A stretch of DNA of 64,000 nt from Neoroseomonas terrae (GTDB lineage Bacteria > Pseudomonadota > Alphaproteobacteria > Acetobacterales > Acetobacteraceae), in contig NZ_JAAEDI010000007.1 in NCBI RefSeq assembly GCF_018129025.1, forward strand, positions 124,001 through 188,000, written 5' to 3'. A program made the translations under genes and the position numbers. The notes under the pieces are model-generated. The model was not told where the DNA came from. It saw nothing but the letters and a program-made list of their open reading frames with translations, and did no database searches. This document shows, one piece after another, positions 17,422 through 26,364 of this stretch. Position 1 is the stretch's first letter. Each line of letters begins with the position of its first letter.

Positions 17422-18630
17422 TCAGGCGAACACCTCGTCCAGCCAGTCGAGCACGCGGCGATTGAGCAGCGAGCGGTTGGTCATCTCGCAATGCGTCCCC
17501 GCGCCCTCGGCTGCGGTGAAGGCAAGCATGGTCTTCGGACAGCGCAGCGCGTCGAACAGCGTCCGGGCACCGATCGCCAGCGCGTCCTTATCGGCCGAGG
17601 TGATGAGGGTCGGGCAGGTGATCTTCTCGGCGTGCCCCACCATCGTGTAGGTCTCGGTCTTGACCAGGAAGTCGCGCAGCGTGTCGCAGCCGAGCACCCA
17701 GAAGCCGCGCTGGTAGATGCTCCAGCGCAGCCGGCGGTTCTGCGCGATCATGCCGTCCAGCTTGCCCAGCACCGCGTCATCGATGGTGCCGAGATTCGCG
17801 GCCTGCTGTTCCGTCGCACCCAGCTTCCGGGCAACGCCGCGGAAGGAATCCCCCGTCGCCCATTGGCCGGGATCGGCGATGCAGGCGGCCAGGCGAGGCT
17901 CGCCCGCCGCCGCCCGCGGCGCGAGGTAGCCGCCGAGGCTGGCCCCGTTCAGCGCGATGCGCTTCGGGTCGACGATGGGCTGGGTCAGCGCGAAATCCAC
18001 CACGGCGCTGATCACCGCGTCCCATTCCGGCGTATGCGCGACACCCTGGCGATACAGCATGTCGCCCTGCCCCGGGCCGTCGACGATCAGCGCGTGGTAT
18101 CCGCGGCGGGAGGCGGCGACGGCGCTCATGAAATACAGGTCGGTGACGGTCGCGTCGTAGCCGTTGGTGAAGATGATGGTGGGGCGGACCTCCCGCTCCT
18201 GCCCGACCGCCGGGATCAGATAGGCCGGCATGGCGGCGCCGCGGAACGGGATGCGCTGCGGCAGGATGGGCGGGTCGAACAGCGCCAGGCCCTTGTCCAT
18301 GGCCTCGATCTGCCTGCCGAAGCCGGCAAGCAGCCGGGGATCGACCGGCTTGCCGTAGAGCGGATGATAGGAGGCGCCGAAGAAGACGCTGGCCCGCAGG
18401 TAGAGTTCGCGGGCGCTCTGCCGATGGCCCTTGGACAGGCAGGTCTCGGCCTCGGCGGCCATGCGCGCGCCGGCGGCGATGAAGGCATCGTAGAAGGCAT
18501 CGTCGCCGCCATCGCCGACCGCGTCGGCGACGGCCTCGACCTCACCGACATCGGCGCCGCCATAAGGGATGTAGGCGAGCGGCCAGCAGCCAAGCTCGTT
18601 CAGAAACTCGTCCTTGAACAGAGTCGCCAT
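17422..18630 (-). CDS. Alpha/beta hydrolase, FrsA / pseudooxynicotine-hydrolase-like
   Basis: A 402-residue alpha/beta hydrolase with a helical N-terminal extension of about 130 residues. The nucleophile elbow is GASLGG, an Asp follows in ITSADKDALA, and a His is in EGAGTHCEMT, giving a complete triad. The long N-terminal region and VDGPGQGDM resemble the FrsA/DUF1100 group and 2,6-dihydroxypseudooxynicotine hydrolase, which cleaves C-C bonds. The substrate is unknown. It lies downstream of the NTF2-like gene at 18698-19075 in the same direction. Confidence 0.78.
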   Translation of the reverse strand: MATLFKDEFLNELGCWPLAYIPYGGADVGEVEAVADAVGDGGDDAFYDAFIAAGARMAAEAETCLSKGHRQSARELYLRASVFFGASYHPLYGKPVDPRLLAGFGRQIEAMDKGLALFDPPILPQRIPFRGAAMPAYLIPAVGQEREVRPTIIFTNGYDATVTDLYFMSAVAASRRGYHALIVDGPGQGDMLYRQGVAHTPEWDAVISAVVDFALTQPIVDPKRIALNGASLGGYLAPRAAAGEPRLAACIADPGQWATGDSFRGVARKLGATEQQAANLGTIDDAVLGKLDGMIAQNRRLRWSIYQRGFWVLGCDTLRDFLVKTETYTMVGHAEKITCPTLITSADKDALAIGARTLFDALRCPKTMLAFTAAEGAGTHCEMTNRSLLNRRVLDWLDEVFA

Positions 18631-18697
18631 GTCATCCCCCGCCGTCCGGCTGCGTCCGGCCCACAATGCCGTGAGGCCGCGGCTCCGTCACCTGGAC

Positions 18698-19075
18698 CTA
18701 GTCGCGGATGTCGGCGCGGAACACCTTGCTGACGATCTTCCAGCCCTCACCGGTCTTGAGGAACACCAGGTAGTCGGTGAAGTACCGCGGCGGAATCTGG
18801 CAGGCGACCTTGGCGACGGCGCATTCCGGGCCGGACTGGTCGATCATCAGGATGCGATCCTCGCGCGCCAGGCCCTTGGCCTTGGGGTTGTCGCGGGACT
18901 TCACCCAGGCGAACCAGTCTTCCCGCGGCAGGTCCGCCACCGTGCCGTCCTTCTCGGAATAGAGATGCGCGCAGGGGTGGAAGGCGGCGCCGAGCTTCGC
19001 CGTGTCGCCTTCGTAGAGGCCGTCGAGATAGGTGTGCAGGACAGCCTCGATCGCGGCGATGTCGCTGGCGGGCAT
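18698..19075 (-). CDS. NTF2-like protein (putative lumazine-binding type)
   Basis: A 125-residue protein lacking a signal peptide. MPASDIAAIEAVLHTYLDGLYEGD and the C-terminal WKIVSKVFRADIRD match the nuclear transport factor 2 fold labelled 'putative lumazine-binding' in family databases. It precedes the alpha/beta hydrolase by 67 bp and probably shares its transcript. Function cannot be stated. Confidence 0.75.
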   Translation of the reverse strand: MPASDIAAIEAVLHTYLDGLYEGDTAKLGAAFHPCAHLYSEKDGTVADLPREDWFAWVKSRDNPKAKGLAREDRILMIDQSGPECAVAKVACQIPPRYFTDYLVFLKTGEGWKIVSKVFRADIRD

Positions 19076-19216
19076 GGCGTTGCTTCCTCAATGTCGTGGG
19101 GTGGCGTGATGCTGGCGCGGATCGGTCCGGGCCGCCAGGGGCGTTTGCGTGTCAGCGCCGCGGTTTACACGGCCTGCGGGCCGGTTGAATGTCCACGGAC
19201 GGGAGAGAAAAACGCC

Positions 19217-20188
19217 ATGACGATCCGTCGCCGTCCCTTGCTGGCCCTGCCCGCCGCGCTGGCGTTTCCGGCGCCGCTGCTGGCGCAGACCGCGTCCTGG
19301 CCGTCACGGCCGGTCCGCATCATCGTCCCCTACGCCGCCGCGGGCGGGACGGACCTGCTGGCCCGCGCGATCGGGGAGGCGCTGCGGCCGGTTTTCCCGC
19401 AGCCCTTCGTGGTCGAGAACCGCGCCGGCGCGGCGGGCGTCGTGGGGTCGGAGGTCGTCGCCCGGACCGAGCCGGACGGGTACTCGCTGCTGGTGGTGGT
19501 CTCCACGCATGTCATGAACCGCTACTACCTGCCCTCCATGCCCTTCGACCCGATCCGCGATTTCACGCCGATCGCCATGCTGTCGCGGAACACCATGGTA
19601 CTGGCCGCCGGGGCCAACCAGCCCTTCGACAGCCTGCGCAGCATGCTGAACCACGCCAAGGCCAATCCCGGCCGCGTCGGTACCGGCAGCACGGAGGCAC
19701 TGTCCTCCTTCGTCGGCCAGGAACTCGCCCGCCGTGCGGGGGTGGAGATGCCGGATGTCGCCTATCGCTCCGGCGGGCAGCTGATGAACGACATCGTCGC
19801 GGGGCACCTGCCGACCGGGTGGACCAGCACGGTCAGCGCGGCGCCGCACATGCAGACGGGCAAGGTGCGCATCCTGGCCGTCTCCACCGCCGAGCGCTGC
19901 GCCGCCTTCCCCGATGCGCCGACGGTGCAGGAGCAGGGCATCTCGAATTTCGACCTGTCGGGCTGGGTCGCGATGTTCGCGCCGCCGCGCATGGACCCGG
20001 CGCTGGCGCAGCGCATCACCGGCGCCATGCAGCAGGTCTTCGACGATGCGGCCTTCAAGCAGCGCCTGCTCGGCATGGGTGTCGAACGCGATTTCCGCCC
20101 TGCCCCCGCGCTGGTCGAGGTGATGCAGCGCGACGATCGCACCTGGTCCGCGGCCGCCGCCGCCGGCCATATCCGTGTCCAGCAATAG
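19217..20188 (+). CDS. Bug-family tripartite tricarboxylate transporter substrate-binding protein
   Basis: A 323-residue receptor with a signal peptide containing three Arg (MTIRRRPLLALPAALAFPAP, cut at LLA-QT), followed by SRPVRIIVPYAAAGGTD and VENRAGAAG. It lies 10 bp upstream of the isocitrate lyase/PEP mutase family gene and likely delivers or senses a di- or tricarboxylate used by that enzyme. GGGAGAG upstream of the ATG at 19217 supports the start. Confidence 0.88.
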   Translation: MTIRRRPLLALPAALAFPAPLLAQTASWPSRPVRIIVPYAAAGGTDLLARAIGEALRPVFPQPFVVENRAGAAGVVGSEVVARTEPDGYSLLVVVSTHVMNRYYLPSMPFDPIRDFTPIAMLSRNTMVLAAGANQPFDSLRSMLNHAKANPGRVGTGSTEALSSFVGQELARRAGVEMPDVAYRSGGQLMNDIVAGHLPTGWTSTVSAAPHMQTGKVRILAVSTAERCAAFPDAPTVQEQGISNFDLSGWVAMFAPPRMDPALAQRITGAMQQVFDDAAFKQRLLGMGVERDFRPAPALVEVMQRDDRTWSAAAAAGHIRVQQ

Positions 20189-20198
20189 GATCATCGCC

Positions 20199-21080
20199 AT
20201 GGCCAACCCCGCCCTTCGCCGGGCCTTCCAGGACAAGAAGTTCATCGTCGCGCCCGGCATCTTCGACATGATCTCGGCCAAGGTCGCCGATGGCATGGGG
20301 TTCGACTGTCTCTACGGCACGGGCTTCGGCACCGTGGCCTCGCATCTCGGCGTCCCCGATGCGGGCATCGCGACCTATGCAGACATGGTCGCGCGGATGG
20401 GGCAGATGGCGCGCGGCGTGAAGACGCCGATCATCGCCGATGCCGATACCGGCTATGGTGGGTTGCTCAACGTCCGCCATACGGTGATGGGGTATGAGCA
20501 GGCTGGCATCTCGGGCATCCAGCTCGAGGACCAGGAGATGCCGAAGAAATGCGGCCACACGCCGGGCCGTCGCGTTATCCCGGCCGAGGAGATGGTGCTG
20601 AAGGTGAAGGTCGCCGTCGAGGCACGCACCAGCCCGGACTTCCTGATCGTGGCGCGGACGGATGCGCGCACGACGCTCGGCCTCGATGAGGCGATCCGCC
20701 GCGGCCGCATGTTCGCCGATGCCGGCGCCGACATCGTCTTCATCGAAAGCCCCGAGAGCGAGGAGGAGATGCGCGCGATCGGCCGCGCGATCGACAAGCC
20801 GCTGCTCGCCAACATGGTGGAAGGCGGGCGCACGCCGATCCTGCCGGCGAAGACGTTGCAGGAGATCGGCTACGCCATCGCGATCTATCCGGCGCTCGGC
20901 TTCCTCGCCATGGCAGCGGCGATGGAGCGGGTCTTCGGGCATCTGAAGAAGGAAGGAGACAGCTTGGCCATCGGTGAATCATACGGCTTCAAGCGCATGA
21001 CGGAGCTGATGGGCTTTCCGGAAGTCTGGGAGTTCGAGAAGCGCTGGGCCCAGCCCGAGCCCGCGAAGGCCGCGGAATGA
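20199..21080 (+). CDS. Isocitrate lyase / phosphoenolpyruvate mutase family enzyme
   Basis: A 293-residue TIM-barrel enzyme with ADADTGYGG (metal-binding Asp pair) and QLEDQEMPKKCGHTPGR, where the KKCGH loop carries the catalytic Cys of 2-methylisocitrate lyases and related carboxyvinyl-phosphonate or oxaloacetate-type lyases. It would split a branched hydroxy-dicarboxylate into pyruvate or similar products. The ATG at 20199 is preferred to a GTG at 20175, which overlaps the Bug gene end. The next gene overlaps it by 4 bp. Confidence 0.86.
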   Translation: MANPALRRAFQDKKFIVAPGIFDMISAKVADGMGFDCLYGTGFGTVASHLGVPDAGIATYADMVARMGQMARGVKTPIIADADTGYGGLLNVRHTVMGYEQAGISGIQLEDQEMPKKCGHTPGRRVIPAEEMVLKVKVAVEARTSPDFLIVARTDARTTLGLDEAIRRGRMFADAGADIVFIESPESEEEMRAIGRAIDKPLLANMVEGGRTPILPAKTLQEIGYAIAIYPALGFLAMAAAMERVFGHLKKEGDSLAIGESYGFKRMTELMGFPEVWEFEKRWAQPEPAKAAE

Positions 21081-21793
21081 GCGCGCTTCCTGGCGTCAAG
21101 GCGCTCGTCTTCGACACCTTCGGGACGGTGGTGGATTGGCGGAGCGGCATCGCGCGCGATGCGCGGACGTTTCTCGCGAAGCACAAGCGCGACGACATCG
21201 ACCCCCTCGGCTTCGCCGATGCCTGGCGGAAGAAGTACCAGCCGGCGATGGAGGCGGTGCGGTCCGGCAAGCGCCCCTTCACGCGGCTGGATGTGCTGCA
21301 CCGGGAGAATCTCGATGCGCTGCTGGCCGACCACGGCATCAGCGCCGGGAAAGCCGAGCTCGACTGGCTGAACCGCGCCTGGCACCGGCTCGACCCCTGG
21401 CCGGATGCGATCCCGGGGCTGCTGCGGCTGCGCGCGAAGCATTTCCTCGCGCCGCTGTCGAACGGGAACATCCTGCTGCTCGCGAACATGGCGAAGCGCG
21501 CGGGCATTCCGTGGGATGCGGTGCTCGGCGCCGAGGCAGCCCAGGCCTACAAGCCGCAGCGCGAGGCCTATACCCGCACCGCGGAGATCCTGGGCCTGGA
21601 GCCGGGTGAGGTCGCGCTCGTTGCCGCGCACAACGGGGATCTCGCCGCGGCGCGCAAGGCGGGGCTCAAGACCGCCTTCGTGCTGCGGTCGCATGAGCAC
21701 GGGCCGGACCAGGCGACCGACCTGCGCGCGGATTCCGACTGGGAGGCCATCGTGGGCTCCTTCGAGGAACTCGCGGACAGGCTGGGCTGCTGA
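21077..21793 (+). CDS. Type II haloacid dehalogenase
   Basis: A 238-residue HAD-superfamily protein with VFDTFGTVVDW (nucleophile Asp in motif I), PLSNGN (motif II Ser) and the AYKPQREAY Lys motif typical of (S)-2-haloacid dehalogenases. One deviation: the motif III region reads VAAHNGDL, as in other type II members. The enzyme would release halide from short 2-haloacids, giving hydroxyacids. It is translationally coupled (ATGA) to the lyase gene. Confidence 0.85.
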   Translation: MSALPGVKALVFDTFGTVVDWRSGIARDARTFLAKHKRDDIDPLGFADAWRKKYQPAMEAVRSGKRPFTRLDVLHRENLDALLADHGISAGKAELDWLNRAWHRLDPWPDAIPGLLRLRAKHFLAPLSNGNILLLANMAKRAGIPWDAVLGAEAAQAYKPQREAYTRTAEILGLEPGEVALVAAHNGDLAAARKAGLKTAFVLRSHEHGPDQATDLRADSDWEAIVGSFEELADRLGC

Positions 21794-21799
21794 GGCAAG

Positions 21800-21829
21800 C
21801 GCCGCACCGGCCTCACTGCCGGTGCGGCG
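21800..21829. terminator. Bidirectional hairpin terminator
   Basis: A perfect 12-bp stem (CGCCGCACCGGC with its complement) and a 6-nt loop CTCACT, followed on the plus strand by TTCCGTGTTATT. It sits between the convergent stops of the haloacid dehalogenase (21793) and the Bug receptor (21837). Confidence 0.75.
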
Positions 21830-21836
21830 TTCCGTG

Positions 21837-22820
21837 TTATTCCGCGCGGATGTTGCCCTCGCGGATCACCGGTTCCCATTTCGCGGCGTCGGTGCGGATG
21901 AAGCTCGCGAATTCCTCCGGCGTGCCGGCGACGACCTGCGCTGCCTGCACGCGCTCGGCTGCTTCCTTCACTGCCGGCGTCAGCATGATGGTGCGCAGGA
22001 TGCGGTTGGCGGCCAGCGTCACGTCCGCCGGCATCCCCGCCGGGGCCACCACGCCGTGCCAGGTGGCGGAGGAGAAGCCGGCGTAGGTCGCGCCGACCGG
22101 CGGCACGCCCGGCAGCGCCGGCACCGCTGCCGCGGTGCTGACGGCGATGGCGCGAACCGCATTTTCCCGGATGAAGGGCAGCGAGGTGGACACGGAGGGG
22201 AAGGTCCAGTCCGTCTCCCCCGCGATCGTGCTGCGCATGACATCGGCGCCCGAGCGATAATGCACCGCCTGCCAGCGGATGCCGGCCAGCCGGGCGAGCA
22301 GTTCGGCGCTCAGGTGGCTGGCATGGCCGACGCCCGGCGAGGCGTAGGTCATCTCCCCGTTGCGGCGCTTCGCCAGCTCGATGAGCTCGGGCAGCGTCGT
22401 TGCCTGCAGCCCCGGCCGCGTCACGATGACGAGCGGCAGGTTCACCAGGTGGATGATGGGGGTGAACGCGGTCAGCGGATCGTAGGACAGCGATGGCTGC
22501 AGCATCTTGCCGATCGCGTTCGCGCCGAGGTCGGCCATCATCAGGGTGTAGCCATCCGGCCGGCTGGTGGCGACGACGCCGCCCGCGATGGTGCCGCCGG
22601 CACCCGAGCGGTTCTCGACCACCATCGGCTGGCCGTTGGCGTGCTGCGGGAAGGCATTGGCGACGGAACGCGACAGCGTGTCCACCGCGCCCCCGGCGCC
22701 GAAGGGCACGATCAGCCGCACCGGGCGGTCCGGCCAGGCGCCCTGGGCGCGCGCGGCCACCGGCAGGCCGGCGGCAGCCGCCAGCGCACCGAGGGAACGA
22801 CGGTGAATAGCGAATGTCAT
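21837..22820 (-). CDS. Bug-family tripartite tricarboxylate transporter substrate-binding protein
   Basis: A 327-residue periplasmic receptor with an RR-containing signal peptide (MTFAIHRRSLGALAAAAGLP, cut near ARA-QG), DRPVRLIVPFGAGGAVD and VENRSGAGGTIAGG. It is monocistronic, convergent with the dehalogenase and divergent from the DUF1028 gene. Its ligand is unknown; position between two catabolic clusters does not decide which one it serves. Confidence 0.87.
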   Translation of the reverse strand: MTFAIHRRSLGALAAAAGLPVAARAQGAWPDRPVRLIVPFGAGGAVDTLSRSVANAFPQHANGQPMVVENRSGAGGTIAGGVVATSRPDGYTLMMADLGANAIGKMLQPSLSYDPLTAFTPIIHLVNLPLVIVTRPGLQATTLPELIELAKRRNGEMTYASPGVGHASHLSAELLARLAGIRWQAVHYRSGADVMRSTIAGETDWTFPSVSTSLPFIRENAVRAIAVSTAAAVPALPGVPPVGATYAGFSSATWHGVVAPAGMPADVTLAANRILRTIMLTPAVKEAAERVQAAQVVAGTPEEFASFIRTDAAKWEPVIREGNIRAE

Positions 22821-22929
22821 GGCGCGGTCGCCCTCCCAGAATATTGTTGCCGCCACATCGGCAGCACGGCCGCGGGCTGTCAACAGCGGCGCGACTTGGC
22901 ATGCTTGCGCCACAGCTGAGGAAGCCCCC

Positions 22930-23649
22930 ATGACCTGGTCCATCGTCGCCCATGATGTCGCGAGCGGCGCCTTCGCCGTCGCGGTCACCACCTGCAACCT
23001 GGCGGTGGGTGCGTCCTGCCCCTTCCTGCGGAGCGGCGTGGGGGCAGTTTCGACCCAGTCGCTGAGCAACCGCTATCTGGGTCCGGCGGTGCTGGACGGG
23101 CTGGCGCGGGGGCTGTCGCCGCAGCTCGCGCTCGATACCGCGCTGGCGGGCGACGAGGGGCGCGGGCTGCGGCAGATCCATGTGGTGGACCGGCACGGCC
23201 GCACCGCCTCGCATACCGGTGCGAACTGCGTGGAATGGTGCGGCGGCGTGGCGGGCGATGGCTTTTCCGTCGCCGGTAACATGCTGGCGAACGGAAGCGT
23301 CGTCGACGATACGGCGGAAGCCTTCGTGCGGCTGTGGGACGAGCCCCTGCCCGAGCGGCTGGTCGAGGCCCTGCAGGTCGGACAGGCGACGGGCGGCGAC
23401 CGGCGTGGGCGGCAATCGGCCGCGCTGATGGTCATCGGCGCCGAGGACTTCCCCGACATCAACCTGCGCGTCGACGACCATGCGGAGCCGCTGGTGGAGC
23501 TGTCTCGGCTGTTGGGGCTTTGGCGGTCGCAGGCGGAGCCGGGCCTCGCCGGCCGCCCCTGTCGCGCCAACCCGGCCGGCCAGACGGATCTGGATGCCAT
23601 CGAGGCCGGCTGGCGTTCCCGCTGGCCCGACCTGCGCCTGCGCCGCTGA
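22930..23649 (+). CDS. DUF1028 domain-containing protein
   Basis: A 239-residue protein starting MTWSIVAHDVASGAFAVAVTT, with GAVSTQSLSNRYLGP and GFSVAGNML, hallmark stretches of DUF1028. These are thought to be Ntn-hydrolase-like proteins often found with amidohydrolases and transport genes. No catalytic assignment is established to my knowledge. It begins a four-gene rightward cluster (DUF1028, tartrate dehydrogenase, amidohydrolase, cyclase). Confidence 0.85.
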   Translation: MTWSIVAHDVASGAFAVAVTTCNLAVGASCPFLRSGVGAVSTQSLSNRYLGPAVLDGLARGLSPQLALDTALAGDEGRGLRQIHVVDRHGRTASHTGANCVEWCGGVAGDGFSVAGNMLANGSVVDDTAEAFVRLWDEPLPERLVEALQVGQATGGDRRGRQSAALMVIGAEDFPDINLRVDDHAEPLVELSRLLGLWRSQAEPGLAGRPCRANPAGQTDLDAIEAGWRSRWPDLRLRR

Positions 23650-23709
23650 AGGACTTGCGCGCCGGCCGCGGCGGCGGCAGGGAAGCGCAACACAGGAGGA
23701 ACGCCCAGC

Positions 23710-24786
23710 ATGCGCACGCACAGGATCGCCGCCATCGGGGGCGACGGCATCGGACCGGAAGTGATCGCCGCGGGCTGCCGCGTGCTGGATGCGGTCGCCC
23801 AGGCCCAGGGCGGCTTCGCCTTCGCGTTCGAGACCTTCGACTGGGGCAGCGAGATGTATCGCCGCACCGGGAAGATGATGCCGGATGACGGGCTGAAGGC
23901 GCTGGAAGGCTTCGACGCGATCTTCTTCGGCGCGGTCGGCGCGCCGGATATTCCCGACCACATCACGCTGTGGGAGTTGCGGCTCGCGATCTGCCAGGGC
24001 TTCGACCAGTACGCGAATGTCCGGCCGACCAAGCTGCTGCCGGGCGTGCGCGGGCCGCTGCGGGAGGATCTCGGCAAGCAGATCGACTGGGTGATCGTGC
24101 GCGAGAACTCGGAAGGCGAATATGCGGGCGTCGGCGGCCGTGCACATCGCGGCCTGCCGATCGAGGTCGCGATGGATGTCGCCGTCTTCACCCGCGACGG
24201 CGTGGCGCGCATCTGCCGCCATGCCTGCGAGGTGGCGATGGCCCGCCCGCGCAGGCACCTGACGGTCGTGACGAAGTCCAACGCGCAGCGCCACGGCATG
24301 GTGATGTGGGACGAGGTCTGCGCCGAGATTACCGCGCAGTACCCGGCGCTGACGGTCGAGAAGATGCTGGTCGATGCGATGACCGCGCGCATGGTGATGA
24401 AGCCCGGCAGCGTGGATACCGTCGTCGCGACCAACCTGCATGCGGATATCCTGTCCGACCTGGCCTCGGCGCTGGCGGGGTCGCTCGGCATCGGCGCGAC
24501 CGGCAATATCGACCCGCAGCGGCGCCGGCCCTCGATGTTCGAGCCGATCCATGGCTCAGCCTTCGACATCACGGGTAAAGGCATCGCGAACCCGCTCGGG
24601 TCGTTCTGGACGGCGTCGATGATGCTGGAACATCTGGGCGAACCCGCCGCCGCGCAGCGGCTGATGCGGGCGGTGGAAGCGGTGACGGCGCGCGGTACGG
24701 TGCTGACGCCGGATCTCGGCGGCACGGCGACGACCGTCGAGGTGACGAATGCGGTGATCGCGGCGCTGGAGGGTGCCAACATCTGA
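23710..24786 (+). CDS. Tartrate dehydrogenase / D-malate dehydrogenase (decarboxylating)
   Basis: A 358-residue beta-decarboxylating dehydrogenase. It has AIGGDGIGPEV at the start, FDWGSEMY and FGAVGAPDIPDHITLW near residues 45-95, and ATNLHADILSDLAS later. The PDHITLW loop is diagnostic of the tartrate/D-malate branch (TtuC/DmlA) rather than isopropylmalate dehydrogenase. It oxidises tartrate or D-malate with NAD and Mn2+. An AGGAGG ribosome site precedes the ATG at 23710, and the next gene follows after 10 bp. Confidence 0.87.
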   Translation: MRTHRIAAIGGDGIGPEVIAAGCRVLDAVAQAQGGFAFAFETFDWGSEMYRRTGKMMPDDGLKALEGFDAIFFGAVGAPDIPDHITLWELRLAICQGFDQYANVRPTKLLPGVRGPLREDLGKQIDWVIVRENSEGEYAGVGGRAHRGLPIEVAMDVAVFTRDGVARICRHACEVAMARPRRHLTVVTKSNAQRHGMVMWDEVCAEITAQYPALTVEKMLVDAMTARMVMKPGSVDTVVATNLHADILSDLASALAGSLGIGATGNIDPQRRRPSMFEPIHGSAFDITGKGIANPLGSFWTASMMLEHLGEPAAAQRLMRAVEAVTARGTVLTPDLGGTATTVEVTNAVIAALEGANI

Positions 24787-24796
24787 GGGGACGCCG

Positions 24797-26305
24797 ATGG
24801 CGGAGATCGAACCGGGCTTCACCATTATCCGCGGCGGACGCCTCGCCGACCCGGCGAAGCGCCGCGCGGAGCCTGCCGACATCCTGATCCAGGATGGCGT
24901 GATCCGTGAGGTCGGCGTCGACCTCACGGCGCCGGACGATGCGACCGTCGTCGATGCCGACGGCTTCCTGCTGCATCCCGGGCTCATCAACGCGCATACG
25001 CATGGCCATGGCGCGCTGGCGCGGGGCACGGGGGATCGCTGGACGCTGGAGCTGCTGCTGGCCGCGTCGCCCTGGATCGGCGGCGGCCGGGCGCTGGCCG
25101 ACAAGAAGCTGTCGGCGCAGATCAACGCCGCGGAGATGGTGCTGAAGGGCTGCACGGCGGCGTATGACCTCTACGCGGAGGCGCCGCTGCCCACCGCCGA
25201 GGGCATGGACGCGGTTGCCGAAGCCTATGCCGGCGTCGGCATGCGCGCCGTCGTCGCGCCGATGGTGGCGGACACCACGGTCTATGATGCCATTCCGGGG
25301 CTGCGCGACGCTCTGCCGGAGGCGTTGCGCGCGCAGGTGGACGGCCTGCGCCTGCCGCCGCATGAGGCGACGCTCACCGCCATGCGCGGCATCGTTGCGA
25401 ACTGGCACTGGGCGTCGAAGGACATCCGCGTCGCCGTCGCGCCCACCATCCCGCATCACTGCACGGATGCCTTCCTGTGCGGTTGCCGGGACCTCGCGCG
25501 CGACTTCGGCGTCGGGCTGCACTCGCATGTCGGCGAGAGCAAGGTGCAGGCCATCGCCGGCATCAGGCGGTATGGCAGGACGCTGCTTGGGCACATGGAT
25601 GCGCTCGGGCTTGTCGGGCCGGGCTTCACCGTCGCGCATGGCGTGTGGCTGGACGACGACGACATGAAGCGGCTGAGGGACGCGGGCGGGGCGCTCGCCC
25701 ACAATCCGGGCAGCAACATGAAGCTGGGCAACGGGATGTTCCCGCTTCGGCGCGCGCTCGACCTCGGTCTGACGGTCGGCATCGGCACGGACGGCTCGTC
25801 TTCCTCCGACCACCAGAACATGTATGAGGCAATGCGCGCGGCCTCGGTCATGTCGAAGGTGCGCACGCCCGATCCGCATCAATGGGCGTCGGTCGAGGAA
25901 GTCTACGCCGCCGCCACGCGGCATTCAGCCAAGGCGCTCGGCTTCGACGACATCGGCGCGATCGCGCCGGGGATGAAGGCGGATATCGTCTTTCTCGACC
26001 TGACCGCCATCAACTGGATCCCGCATCATTGGTCGGTGAACCAGATCGTGCATGTCGAGGACGGGTCCAGCCTCCACCACGTCATGATCGGCGGGCGGTT
26101 CGTCGTGCGCGATCGCAAGCTGCTATCCATCGATCTCGCACGGCTGGCGACGGAGGCTGAAGCGGCACGGGAGAGGCTCGATGCGCTGAACGCGCAATGG
26201 AAAGGGCTGTTCGACCTGCTGGAGCCGGTCGTCGCCTCCTTCTGTCCTGCGCTCGCCGCGCAGCCTTATCGCGTGCGGCGATACCTGTGCGATGCGCCGG
26301 CCTAG
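24797..26305 (+). CDS. Amidohydrolase family protein (TRZ/ATZ-type deaminase-like)
   Basis: A 502-residue metal-dependent hydrolase with HPGLINAHTHGHGALARG for the first metal ligands, LHSHVGE and VAHGVWL for the central histidines, and GIGTDGSSSSD for the catalytic Asp. This is the subtype III layout of chlorohydrolases, cytosine/guanine deaminases and MTA/SAH deaminase. The ATG at 24797 has GAGGGG upstream. It sits between tartrate dehydrogenase and cyclase genes, suggesting breakdown of an N-containing compound. Confidence 0.85.
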   Translation: MAEIEPGFTIIRGGRLADPAKRRAEPADILIQDGVIREVGVDLTAPDDATVVDADGFLLHPGLINAHTHGHGALARGTGDRWTLELLLAASPWIGGGRALADKKLSAQINAAEMVLKGCTAAYDLYAEAPLPTAEGMDAVAEAYAGVGMRAVVAPMVADTTVYDAIPGLRDALPEALRAQVDGLRLPPHEATLTAMRGIVANWHWASKDIRVAVAPTIPHHCTDAFLCGCRDLARDFGVGLHSHVGESKVQAIAGIRRYGRTLLGHMDALGLVGPGFTVAHGVWLDDDDMKRLRDAGGALAHNPGSNMKLGNGMFPLRRALDLGLTVGIGTDGSSSSDHQNMYEAMRAASVMSKVRTPDPHQWASVEEVYAAATRHSAKALGFDDIGAIAPGMKADIVFLDLTAINWIPHHWSVNQIVHVEDGSSLHHVMIGGRFVVRDRKLLSIDLARLATEAEAARERLDALNAQWKGLFDLLEPVVASFCPALAAQPYRVRRYLCDAPA

Positions 26306-26364
26306 GCTGGACCACCGGCCCCAGGCAGCGCAGCATCCCGCCGCATCGAACAGCAGGAGCCACC